Under the pieces are notes generated by a model. The model saw nothing but the letters and a program-made list of their open reading frames with translations. It did no database searches and was not told the DNA's origin. 7,557 nucleotides of DNA from Methanosarcinaceae archaeon (lineage in GTDB: Archaea; Halobacteriota; Methanosarcinia; Methanosarcinales; Methanosarcinaceae). The stretch covers positions 1 to 7,557 of the forward strand of contig JAUSPM010000214.1 of assembly GCA_030655675.1 (NCBI GenBank), given 5' to 3'. The stretch's first letter is position 1, and every line of letters begins with the position of its first letter. The translations under genes were made by a program, and so were the position numbers. Of the stretch, positions 1 to 4,976 are shown in pieces.

Positions 1-2
1 AG

Positions 3-326
3 GCATTTGTCACAAAAGAGATCCTCGTTTCGTGGGGTTTTGACGAACATCTAATCCACATATTCTACTCAGGCCAGGGTTCCCATGTCCATGTTGCCGA
101 TCCTGTCTGCTGGACATTGAAAAAGAGTGCGCGGGAGTATAACCAGGAGATGTTGATCCAAAAACACGGTATTCCGCTTGATACTACCGTCACAACGGAC
201 GAAAAACGTGTACTCCGACTTCCGGGGACGTTAAATGGTAGTGTGAATCGTGCTGTTTTGAAAATATCCAAACCCGATTTTGATGTTTTGAAATTGGAAG
301 ATGTAGGTCACATCATCTCAACTTGA
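3..326 (+). CDS. 3' end of archaeo-eukaryotic primase small subunit-like protein (partial)
   Basis: The frame is open from the left edge, so the visible 107 residues are the C-terminal part of a larger protein. Residues 22-31 read YSGQGSHVHV, which matches motif II of archaeo-eukaryotic primases (SGxxGxHxHV, nucleotide binding). About 30 residues later, PLDTTVTTDEKRVLRLPG at 58-75 matches the PriS motif III block (hD...VTTDxxRLIRLPxSLH), with D60 the likely third metal ligand. The motif I DxD must lie before the window. The short spacing between motifs II and III suggests a compact, plasmid- or virus-type primase rather than the cellular PriS; this is inference. The enzyme family makes RNA or DNA primers. 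The stop codon lies in the loop of a hairpin followed by GTAGTTCAC, a tnpB right-end signature, so the natural C-terminus may have been replaced. A PriL-like gene lies about 5 kb downstream. Family assignment is fairly secure; the exact subfamily is not. Confidence 0.72.
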   Translation, partial: AFVTKEILVSWGFDEHLIHIFYSGQGSHVHVADPVCWTLKKSAREYNQEMLIQKHGIPLDTTVTTDEKRVLRLPGTLNGSVNRAVLKISKPDFDVLKLEDVGHIIST

Positions 327-349
327 TAATGGTTGGGAGAGTAGTTCAC
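316..349 (+). mobile_element. Right-end-like hairpin plus GTAGTTCAC (possible IS1341 end)
   Basis: TCTCAAC (316-322) pairs with GTTGGGA (332-338) around a 9-base loop, with one G-T wobble, and is followed by GTAGTTCAC at 341-349. The same arrangement, a 7-bp stem then TAGTTCAC, closes the intact tnpB element at 1698-1725. Here it overlaps the primase stop codon, which falls in the loop. It may be a solo right end or chance resemblance, because no tnpB coding sequence precedes it. Confidence 0.35.
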
Positions 350-356
350 ATCATTA

Positions 357-383
357 GACTCGTAATACTAAGTATCATGAGTC
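357..383 (+). promoter_or_regulatory. Inverted repeat over the start codon of the first ATPase relic
   Basis: This 27-base dyad (13-base arms around a single A) corresponds to the perfect dyad at 1976-2002. Here the arms carry one G-T wobble and one A-C mismatch, consistent with decay. The ATG of the ATPase relic (377-379) lies within the right arm, so a bound repressor or an RNA hairpin would cover the start. Confidence 0.5.
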
Positions 384-427
384 TATTCATCAACCGCACT
401 GAAGAATTTGAACAATCGGGGTGCTAG
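377..427 (+). pseudogene. Relic of archaeal ATPase gene start (copy 1)
   Basis: Translation gives MSLFINRTEEFE followed by unrelated SGC and a stop. The first 12 residues match the copy at 1996 (MSLLIHRNEELE) and the N-terminus typical of archaeal Walker ATPases (PF01637 type, FINRxxELxxL). Homology to the other copy stops exactly after TTGAA at 408-412. The same TTGAA is the junction used in the mosaic at 3881-3886, so it may be a target-site or recombination motif. Only 12 codons survive and the P-loop is gone. Confidence 0.55.
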
Positions 428-574
428 CAAGGCTCTGCACAAATTGTAACACCTGTCCAAATAACTGTTGGATTACTCTATAAGATGTATTTCAAACACT
501 TTCACTCCGCTTGGCTCTGGTATATGTAGTAATAAGTCTTTTTATTATTGATTAAAATAGGTGGTTGAGAATAC
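428..574. other. Non-coding leader of the tnpB element
   Basis: No convincing ORF or RNA gene is seen. The stretch should hold the left end of the element and the tnpB promoter; the T-rich run near 538-550 is a weak TATA-like candidate. AGGTGG at 559-564, ten bases before the ATG at 575, fits an archaeal ribosome binding site. Confidence 0.4.
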
Positions 575-1720
575 ATGATCAAAACATACAAGTTCAGGAT
601 ATATCCAACAACTGCTCAAGTTGAGAAAATGGAAAAAACCCTTGGTACTTGCAGGTTTTTGTACAATGATTGTCTTGCAGATCGTAAAAATGCTTACGAG
701 AGGACTGGAATAACTGTTGGATATTATGATCAGCAGTATGAATTGAAAAATAGAGAAGGTATCAATATTCACAGTAAAGTAGCTCAGGATGTGTTAAGAC
801 GATTACAAAAAGCATATGACTCTTTTTTCAGACGAGTTAAAAATGGGGAAAATCCAGGATATCCACGATTTCAAGGTTACGATAGATACAATTCATTCAC
901 TTATTCACAGTCAGGGTTCAAAATTCTAGATAATGGAAAACTTCGTTTATCAAAAATTGGTGATTTGAAATTAATTCAACATAGAGAAATTGAAGGTAAA
1001 ATCAAAACCATTACGGTGAAACGTGAAGGTAATCAATGGTACGCTTCGTTTTCTACCGAATTAAAAATTGAGATTGAACCAGTTGAAATAAAAAGCGCAG
1101 TAGGAATTGATGTTGGTATCAAAACACTTGCTGTGTTATCGAATGGCGAAGAGATACCAAACATTAAGACCACTAATAATTATGAAAAAAGATTGGCTAA
1201 AATCCAGCGCAAATTAAGCCGGATGAAAAAAGGTAGTAATAATCGAAAGAAACAAAAAGTAAAAGTTCAAAACATCCATAAAAAGATTAAAAATGTAAGA
1301 AACGATTACTTGCACAAACAATCTACGAAATTAGTTATTGAATGGGATTTGATAGTTTTAGAAGATCTTCAAATCGAAAACATGATTAAAAACCACAAAT
1401 TAGCTAAAAGTATCGCAGATGTATCATGGAATAAATTTGCATCAATGATGAAATACAAGGCAGAATGGGCCGGTAAAGAAGTCGTTTTTGTAAATCCAAG
1501 GAATACATCAAAAACATGTTCAAATTGTGGTTATATTCAAAATATGCCACTTGAAAAAAGAATATATGATTGCCCAAAATGTAATCTGGTCTTAGATCGA
1601 GATTATAACGCAGCAATCAATATTCTGAATAGGGTAGGGACTACCCAAATGTCAACGCCTGTGGAGATGTTCGTTGGAATGTCCATGAATCAGGAAGCCC
1701 TGTGTGAAAGCGCAGGGTAG
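575..1720 (+). CDS. tnpB: RNA-guided endonuclease TnpB (IS1341-type)
   Basis: TnpB is the RNA-guided DNA nuclease of IS200/IS605-type elements and the ancestor-like relative of Cas12; it cuts the empty donor site using an RNA from the element's own right end. The 381-residue protein opens with the OrfB N-terminal helix-turn-helix (residues 1-45, MIKTYKFRIYPT). It carries a split RuvC fold with D179 (GIDVG), E263 (VLEDL) and D343 (DRDYNAA), so the catalytic triad looks intact. A four-cysteine zinc finger (C315, C318, C333, C336) lies between the second and third RuvC motifs. The start at 575 is backed by AGGTGG at 559-564. The length is normal for the family and there are no internal stops, so it may be active. 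Its last residues, TPVEMFV then QEA, are shared with the partial TnpB at the right edge of the window. The AT-rich composition contrasts with the primase-type genes. Confidence 0.95.
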   Translation: MIKTYKFRIYPTTAQVEKMEKTLGTCRFLYNDCLADRKNAYERTGITVGYYDQQYELKNREGINIHSKVAQDVLRRLQKAYDSFFRRVKNGENPGYPRFQGYDRYNSFTYSQSGFKILDNGKLRLSKIGDLKLIQHREIEGKIKTITVKREGNQWYASFSTELKIEIEPVEIKSAVGIDVGIKTLAVLSNGEEIPNIKTTNNYEKRLAKIQRKLSRMKKGSNNRKKQKVKVQNIHKKIKNVRNDYLHKQSTKLVIEWDLIVLEDLQIENMIKNHKLAKSIADVSWNKFASMMKYKAEWAGKEVVFVNPRNTSKTCSNCGYIQNMPLEKRIYDCPKCNLVLDRDYNAAINILNRVGTTQMSTPVEMFVGMSMNQEALCESAG

Positions 1721-1741
1721 TTCACTTCTTATTCGTGAAGA
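1576..1741 (+). ncRNA. Predicted reRNA (omegaRNA) with guide region
   Basis: TnpB guide RNAs span the 3' end of tnpB, the right-end hairpin and some 16-20 bases of flanking DNA. Here the scaffold would end with the hairpin 1698-1717 and TAGTTCAC (1718-1725), and the guide would begin at 1726 (TTCTTATTCGTGAAGA). In support, the coding stretch ACGCCTGTGGAGATGTTCG is nearly identical in the second tnpB at the right edge although the proteins diverge around it. The 5' boundary is a guess from family size. Confidence 0.45.
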
Positions 1742-1871
1742 TTATGCAAATCACGGGAAAGACACGGGTGTTGCGACGCGAAACATGCTTGAAAATCGAA
1801 TCAGTAGAAAAGCATACAACATTGAGGCACAGAAAGGGTTGGATATCAGAAATGGTATTCGAGATAAGTGA
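1722..1871 (+). pseudogene. 3' end of unrecognised gene truncated by the tnpB element
   Basis: Directly after the right end of the element a frame stays open for 49 codons to a TGA at 1869-1871. The product (including DYANHGKDTGVATRN and KGLDIRNGIRDK) is hydrophilic, rich in Arg/Lys and looks like a coherent protein tail, but I do not recognise the family. Bases 1744-1793 recur at 3837-3886 with six transitions and no indels, supporting a real, duplicated gene segment. No start codon or upstream half is visible, so it appears to be the distal part of a gene cut by the insertion. Confidence 0.35.
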
Positions 1872-1872
1872 C

Positions 1873-1910
1873 CTCTCTTCTTACCGCTATGCGGCGAGGA
1901 AGGGGTATTC
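1873..1910 (+). mobile_element. Relic tnpB right end (hairpin then GGGGTATTC)
   Basis: A long hairpin with CCGC/GCGG around TAT at its tip (1884-1894) extends outward to 1873 and 1905 with two mismatches and several G-T wobbles. It is followed by GGGGTATTC, close to GGGGTAGTTCAC of the other right ends. It resembles the relic at 3802-3837 in layout and sequence (CTTC...CGCT...GCGGC...GGGG). No tnpB coding sequence is left in front of it. Confidence 0.45.
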
Positions 1911-1919
1911 TGCTTCATT

Positions 1920-1957
1920 CATACAAATCAAATTCAGCACCAAAAGGAATTTGTATG
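1920..1957. repeat. 9-bp inverted repeat upstream of ATPase copy 2
   Basis: CATACAAAT (1920-1928) is the reverse complement of ATTTGTATG (1949-1957), with a 20-base gap. It lies between the relic right end and the dyad at the ATPase start. It could be part of the control region of that gene or the foot of an element end; nothing decides between these. Confidence 0.35.
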
Positions 1958-1975
1958 GGAATATTTGCACAATTA

Positions 1976-2002
1976 GACTCATAATACTAAGTATTATGAG
2001 TC
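1976..2002 (+). promoter_or_regulatory. Perfect 27-base dyad covering the ATPase copy 2 start codon
   Basis: GACTCATAATACT (1976-1988), a central A, and AGTATTATGAGTC (1990-2002) form a perfect inverted repeat. The ATG at 1996-1998 lies inside the right arm. The same block occurs, slightly decayed, at 357-383. It may be a repressor operator or, in a leaderless or short-leader mRNA, a hairpin that hides the start codon. Confidence 0.6.
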
Positions 2003-2097
2003 TATTAATCCACCGAAACGAAGAACTTGAATTTCTCGAATCCGAATATGCAAAGGATTCGTCGTCACTCGTAGTGAACTACCCCTTCCCGACCTAG
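1996..2097 (+). pseudogene. Truncated 5' end of archaeal ATPase gene (copy 2)
   Basis: The product starts MSLLIHRNEELEFLESEYA, followed by KDSSSLVVNY. This parallels the N-terminus of the intact ATPase on the other strand (INRKNELTYLNEEYDKQDFRFISVIG). In the family the next residues would be the P-loop GRRRxGKT; instead the frame runs into PFPT and a stop. The break coincides with GTGAACTAC at 2074-2082, which on the minus strand is the tnpB right-end terminus GTAGTTCAC. The gene was therefore probably cut by an inversely oriented element just before its Walker A motif. It may still be translated as a 33-residue peptide. Confidence 0.6.
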
Positions 2098-2098
2098 A
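2074..2098 (-). mobile_element. Solo tnpB-type right end, minus strand
   Basis: On the minus strand this reads CGGGAAGGGGTAGTTCAC, matching the terminal part of the other right ends in the window (AGGAAGGGGTA..TTC at 1897-1910 and GGGTAGTTCAC at 1715-1725). No tnpB coding sequence or clear hairpin precedes it on that strand, so only the terminus remains. Confidence 0.4.
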
Positions 2099-2176
2099 AA
2101 TAATTTCAAATGAAGCTTAGTATAGGGTTTTTTGGATTTGTAGTGTAAGTCCTTTAGCAATAGTTTTGAAATATTA

Positions 2177-2211
2177 TTGTCATAACAATAATTGTTTCCA
2201 CAATAATTTTT
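2177..2211 (-). repeat. Downstream copy of the ATPase control region (35 bp)
   Basis: Thirty of 35 bases match 3637-3671, the start-codon and operator region of the ATPase, in the same orientation. It includes an ATG on the minus strand and, with the bases just before it, forms ATTATTGT-CATA-ACAATAAT (2173-2192), plus a further ACAATAAT box at 2200-2207. It is either the leftover start of another ATPase copy or a second operator downstream of the gene. Confidence 0.6.
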
Positions 2212-2221
2212 GATGCAATTT

Positions 2222-3643
2222 TCAGGTCATCTTGTCAAAATCATCCAGATCAAACAATAAAAACCCGTTCTGCTTTGCAAACTTTTCTGCCATATGTGTG
2301 AAACCGGATCTTGATATTACGGCAAAATATTCTTTTCGTTCTTTATTGTACCAATCAACAAATCTGGATTTCTTTTGCAGATCTTCTAAAACACCAACAT
2401 CTGTCTTTTTATTCTTCCATTTGCATTCGCAAAATAAGATGTCTTTTGTCTTTTCGTTTAAGGCAACAATATCAATCTCATAGACATTTTTTCCCTTTTC
2501 TCCTTTGAATTTACCCCACTGTCTTCCAATCTTTCCAAAAACGAAAGGAAGTTTGTTTGATCTGTTTAGTTCAATCAAAAATTGTTGTGAAATATCTTCA
2601 AATGGTTGGCCTATAAATGTATTAAGTTCTGCATCGATCATTTCCATTATGCGGGCGGTGTTACCGATCTCAAGTTCTGAATAGTTTGGGTATATGTATT
2701 TGAACCAGAATCGGAAAAAATTGTCTCTCATCAGGTAGATGCTTTTTTTGCTTTTTTGCTTTTCTGTAACAGGTGTTTCTTTTTTTATGATATCCATGTC
2801 GTTGATTAAAACATTCAGGTAATAATCGATCGATGTTGTTTTTATGTCAGAACAAGATGCGATCTCGGACGATTTGGACACACCTTGTGAAATATGTTTT
2901 AAAATATTGAAGTAACTATGATTGTTTGATATTTCTGTTTTTATCAGGATCTCGGGCTCATTGTAAAGAACACTTGTTTTGGATAGCATCTGTTGTATAT
3001 TTACTATGATGTCGTCGCTTTCAACGTCTTCGAGGTATTTTGGAGTTCCTCCGTAGATCGCATAAATTTCAATAAGTTTGTCTATGGGATAGTCAGGAAA
3101 CCAATCTTTCAATGCAAAAAAATTAAATGGCTGAAAATTAAGTTGCCCGCTCCTTCTTCCATACAATGGGGATGCATGATCAAAGATCTTATGCATCATG
3201 CCAATTGATGAACCTGATACTATAAGGAACATTTTTGAATCTTTTCCATATTTATCTATGAATTCTTGTAATAGTGAAAAAACGCCTTTATTAATGTCAA
3301 AGAACCTCTGGAATTCGTCAAAGACAACTACTATTCGATTATCTTGTGAGTGTACAAAGAGATTTTCAAATATTTCATTCCATGAAGGTGCCCCTATGAA
3401 ACTGAGTCCGAATTTTTCATGGAATTTTCGTGAAAGTTCAAGTCTGACATCCATATCATTAAGTTCGGGCACAAGGAAGTAATTGTAATTTGGTTTATTT
3501 TTTAAAAATTCCTGAATGAATCTGGTTTTTCCAAGCCTTCGCCTTCCGATCACAGAAATAAACCTGAAATCTTGTTTATCGTATTCTTCATTAAGATACG
3601 TCAGTTCGTTTTTTCGATTTATGAAGTCAGTTTTTATTGCCAT
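2222..3643 (-). CDS. Archaeal Walker ATPase with PD-(D/E)xK-like C-terminal domain
   Basis: The 473-residue protein belongs to the archaeal STAND-like ATPase family (PF01637 type) with a DUF234-like tail. It has INRKNEL at 9-15, a Walker A motif GRRRLGKT at 33-40, Walker B VVVFDE (D109, E110), a sensor-like IVSGSS at 141-146 and GRR at 162-164. A winged-helix-like middle is followed by a tail with EIDIVA (D391) and CECK (E406, K408), the spacing of a PD-(D/E)xK nuclease core; catalytic activity is inferred. I chose ATG at 3643 over the longer frame from 3745. It gives the family N-terminus, and a TATA-like box ends 23 bases upstream, which implies a leaderless mRNA; no Shine-Dalgarno is present. 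A perfect palindrome between TATA box and start suggests tight repression, perhaps autoregulation. Members often occur in multiple copies and in mobile regions; their cellular role is poorly known. Two broken paralogous starts lie in this window. Confidence 0.88.
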   Translation of the reverse strand: MAIKTDFINRKNELTYLNEEYDKQDFRFISVIGRRRLGKTRFIQEFLKNKPNYNYFLVPELNDMDVRLELSRKFHEKFGLSFIGAPSWNEIFENLFVHSQDNRIVVVFDEFQRFFDINKGVFSLLQEFIDKYGKDSKMFLIVSGSSIGMMHKIFDHASPLYGRRSGQLNFQPFNFFALKDWFPDYPIDKLIEIYAIYGGTPKYLEDVESDDIIVNIQQMLSKTSVLYNEPEILIKTEISNNHSYFNILKHISQGVSKSSEIASCSDIKTTSIDYYLNVLINDMDIIKKETPVTEKQKSKKSIYLMRDNFFRFWFKYIYPNYSELEIGNTARIMEMIDAELNTFIGQPFEDISQQFLIELNRSNKLPFVFGKIGRQWGKFKGEKGKNVYEIDIVALNEKTKDILFCECKWKNKKTDVGVLEDLQKKSRFVDWYNKERKEYFAVISRSGFTHMAEKFAKQNGFLLFDLDDFDKMT

Positions 3644-3647
3644 AACA

Positions 3648-3667
3648 ATTATTGTGTACACAATAAT
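3648..3667 (-). promoter_or_regulatory. Perfect 20-bp palindromic operator of the ATPase gene
   Basis: ATTATTGTGTACACAATAAT is its own reverse complement and lies between the TATA-like box and the ATG. Binding here would block RNA polymerase at the expected start site. The overlapping ACAATTATTGT is a second, smaller dyad closer to the start codon. Confidence 0.7.
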
Positions 3668-3674
3668 ATTTAAA
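3667..3674 (-). promoter_or_regulatory. TATA box of the ATPase gene
   Basis: On the minus strand TTTAAATA fits the archaeal TATA consensus. The usual distance to the transcription start, about 26 bases from the box centre, lands at or just before the ATG at 3643, so the message is probably leaderless. Confidence 0.6.
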
Positions 3675-3775
3675 CTATTTGTAGTGGTGAGCGTGACACA
3701 AAAGTTTTGCACCATCTGTGTGAAAAAATGAAATAATCTCAACATTACGCGAGTGAATATTCGATGAGTTTAACG

Positions 3776-3837
3776 GAATTTACGGACTGGAGCGGAAGAC
3801 TCCTTCGTCGCTGTAAAGCGGCAGGGGGGGCAGTTCA
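3776..3837 (+). pseudogene. 3' relic of a tnpB gene with its right end
   Basis: GAATTTACG...TGGAGCGGAAG followed by ACTCCTTCGTCGCTGTAA reads as the usual TnpB tail EFTPVERKTPSSL-stop if one base is restored near 3785; the other two TnpB proteins here end in TPVEMFV plus a short tail. A hairpin (3802-3812 with 3817-3827, loop GTAA) holds the stop codon in its loop, as in the tnpB at the right edge. GGGCAGTTCA follows as a decayed terminus. The rest of this tnpB is missing, so it is a dead element fragment. Confidence 0.5.
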
Positions 3838-3886
3838 TGCAAATCACGAGAAAGACATGGGTGTTGTGACGTGAAGTATGCTTGAA
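3837..3886 (+). repeat. Second copy of the unrecognised gene fragment
   Basis: This 50-base block matches 1744-1793 with six transitions and no gaps; four of the six are C to T relative to the other copy and three of those fall in CG dinucleotides. It starts at the end of the relic tnpB right end and ends at CTTGAA, where an ATPase fragment takes over. Its reading frame is broken here, so this copy is decaying. Confidence 0.65.
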
Positions 3887-3935
3887 TTTCTCGAATCCGA
3901 ATATGCAAAGGATTCGTCGTCACTCGTAGTGAACT
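3881..3935 (+). repeat. ATPase gene fragment identical to 2026-2080
   Basis: All 55 bases match 2026-2080. The last seven (GTGAACT) are the beginning of the tnpB right-end sequence that interrupts the ATPase copy there. This suggests the fragment was copied after that insertion, unless the original ATPase gene happened to read the same. The left join uses the shared CTTGAA (3881-3886). Confidence 0.75.
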
Positions 3936-3944
3936 GTCACCGGT

Positions 3945-3966
3945 TGGACATTGAAAAAGAGTGCGC
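3945..3966 (+). repeat. 22-base fragment of the PriS-like gene
   Basis: This stretch is identical to 111-132 inside the primase coding region and in the same frame encodes WTLKKSA. Weaker similarity (GAGT.TA) continues for about ten more bases. It directly follows the ATPase fragment, so it is the third piece of a stitched mosaic. Confidence 0.55.
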
Positions 3967-4009
3967 TTGAGTTTACTCTGATGCATCACATGTAATTGAA
4001 CATAAATTC

Positions 4010-4017
4010 TTTTATAC
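4010..4017 (+). promoter_or_regulatory. TATA box ahead of the SUMF1-fold gene
   Basis: TTTTATAC fits an archaeal TATA element. A start about 25 bases downstream would give a leader of roughly 45-50 bases containing the AAGGAG site at 4071-4076. Confidence 0.5.
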
Positions 4018-4085
4018 TATTGTAAATATGCATACCCATCACCGGTTACGCAAAAAGCAGGAAAATGAAAAAGGAGAGACTTCGT

Positions 4086-4976
4086 ATGCAGGAAATAGAT
4101 ACAAGGGAAAATCAGAGGGCAAGCAATGAGCAGGAGTGTATGCCAAAAAAGAAGAACAAGATCTTCATGAATGTTTCCATATCGGCAATTGTACTTGGTA
4201 CGATGCTTGTAGGACTTATCATGTTGACATCTGGGTGTAGCGATATTTTGGATGGTTCGATGCTTTTTGAGCAAAAAACCATAAATAATTCAATTGGCAT
4301 GGAGTTTGTGCTAATTCCTGCAGGTGAGTTCAATATGGGATCCCCATCAGATGAAAGGGACAAGGATGAGCGTGAAACTCCGTTACATACTGTGACGATT
4401 GAAAATGCGTACTATATGGGTAAGTACGAGGTCACACAGAAGCAGTGGGTTGAAGTGATGGGTAGTAATCCATCTCATTTCAAAGAGGAGACCCGTCCTG
4501 TTGAGAGAGTCTCATGGTATGATGCTCGTGAATTCATTAAAAAACTCAACGAGCTGGAAGGTACGGATAAATATCGCTTACCGTCAGAAGCCGAATGGGA
4601 ATACGCTGCACGTGCCGGAACTACTACACGATATTACTTTGGAGATAATGAATCCGATCTTAGTGAGTATGCTTGGTATTATATGCACTTTTTTGATGAA
4701 ACTCATCCCGTCGGTCAGAAAAAACCAAACCCATGGGGATTGTATGATATGTACGGTAATGTCGGTGAGTGGGTTCACGACGAATGGCATAAAACTTACA
4801 ATGGTGCATCTTCTAATACCATTCCTTGGATTGGTGATGGTGAATCTAGACGTGTTCTTCGTGGTGGTGGCTGGACCACTGTTTCTAGGGGTTGCAGATC
4901 AGCGTCTCGCAGTTTCTTCGAAGCCGGTTATCGGAGCGGTGATATATATGGATTCAGGGTTGTTAAGGTGGTGTAG
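4086..4976 (+). CDS. Membrane-anchored SUMF1/FGE-fold protein lacking catalytic cysteines
   Basis: This is a formylglycine-generating-enzyme (FGE-sulfatase, PF03781) domain protein of 296 residues. I chose ATG 4086 because AAGGAG at 4071-4076 sits nine bases ahead; ATG 4065 lacks such a site, and ATG 4140 would give a neat short signal peptide as an alternative. Using numbering from 4086, a basic stretch PKKKNK (20-25) precedes a hydrophobic segment (about 31-49) ending in LTSGC51, a lipobox-like site, so the domain should face the outside as a lipoprotein. The domain follows: GMEFVLIPAGEFNMGS, YEVTQKQW, RPVERVSWYDA, YRLPSEAEWEYAARAG, NPWGLYDMYGNVGEW and RVLRGGGW. The active-site cysteine pair of true FGE is absent: GGGWTTVSRGCRSASR keeps only the structural-type Cys270. 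It is therefore probably a binding or scaffold protein, not a sulfatase-activating enzyme. Its own promoter and terminator make it monocistronic. Confidence 0.88.
   Translation: MQEIDTRENQRASNEQECMPKKKNKIFMNVSISAIVLGTMLVGLIMLTSGCSDILDGSMLFEQKTINNSIGMEFVLIPAGEFNMGSPSDERDKDERETPLHTVTIENAYYMGKYEVTQKQWVEVMGSNPSHFKEETRPVERVSWYDAREFIKKLNELEGTDKYRLPSEAEWEYAARAGTTTRYYFGDNESDLSEYAWYYMHFFDETHPVGQKKPNPWGLYDMYGNVGEWVHDEWHKTYNGASSNTIPWIGDGESRRVLRGGGWTTVSRGCRSASRSFFEAGYRSGDIYGFRVVKVV

Larger units (their letters stand above)
413..1725 (+). mobile_element. IS1341-type (IS200/IS605 family) tnpB-only element
   Basis: One full-length tnpB is present and no tnpA, the layout of IS1341-type elements that depend on a transposase supplied elsewhere. 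The right end is well defined: the hairpin CCCTGTG/CGCAGGG at 1698-1717 is followed by TAGTTCAC ending at 1725. The left end is not certain. I place it at 413, where homology to the ATPase gene breaks immediately after TTGAA (408-412), a plausible target motif of the TTGAT kind. The sequence after the right end does not continue the ATPase reading, so either the left boundary is wrong or a later rearrangement occurred. Confidence 0.6.

Noticed and set aside
117..326. A 69-residue gene starting at ATG 117
   Set aside because: The ATG is out of context: the frame is open to the left edge and the primase motif II (YSGQGSHVHV) lies before it.
1404..1616. 70-codon minus-strand ORF within tnpB
   Set aside because: It is antisense to the zinc-finger and RuvC-III coding region of an intact tnpB; no independent evidence.
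1735..2097. 120-codon ORF running through the end of the tnpB flank into ATPase copy 2
   Set aside because: It changes homology midway: the first part is out of frame with the unknown gene tail, it crosses a relic right-end hairpin, and only its last 33 codons (from 1996) match an ATPase start with its own dyad. It is a chance fusion of fragments.
3644..3745. Longer N-terminus for the ATPase starting at 3745
   Set aside because: The extra 34 residues would be encoded by the TATA box and the 20-bp palindrome, and the family N-terminus begins at the ATG at 3643.
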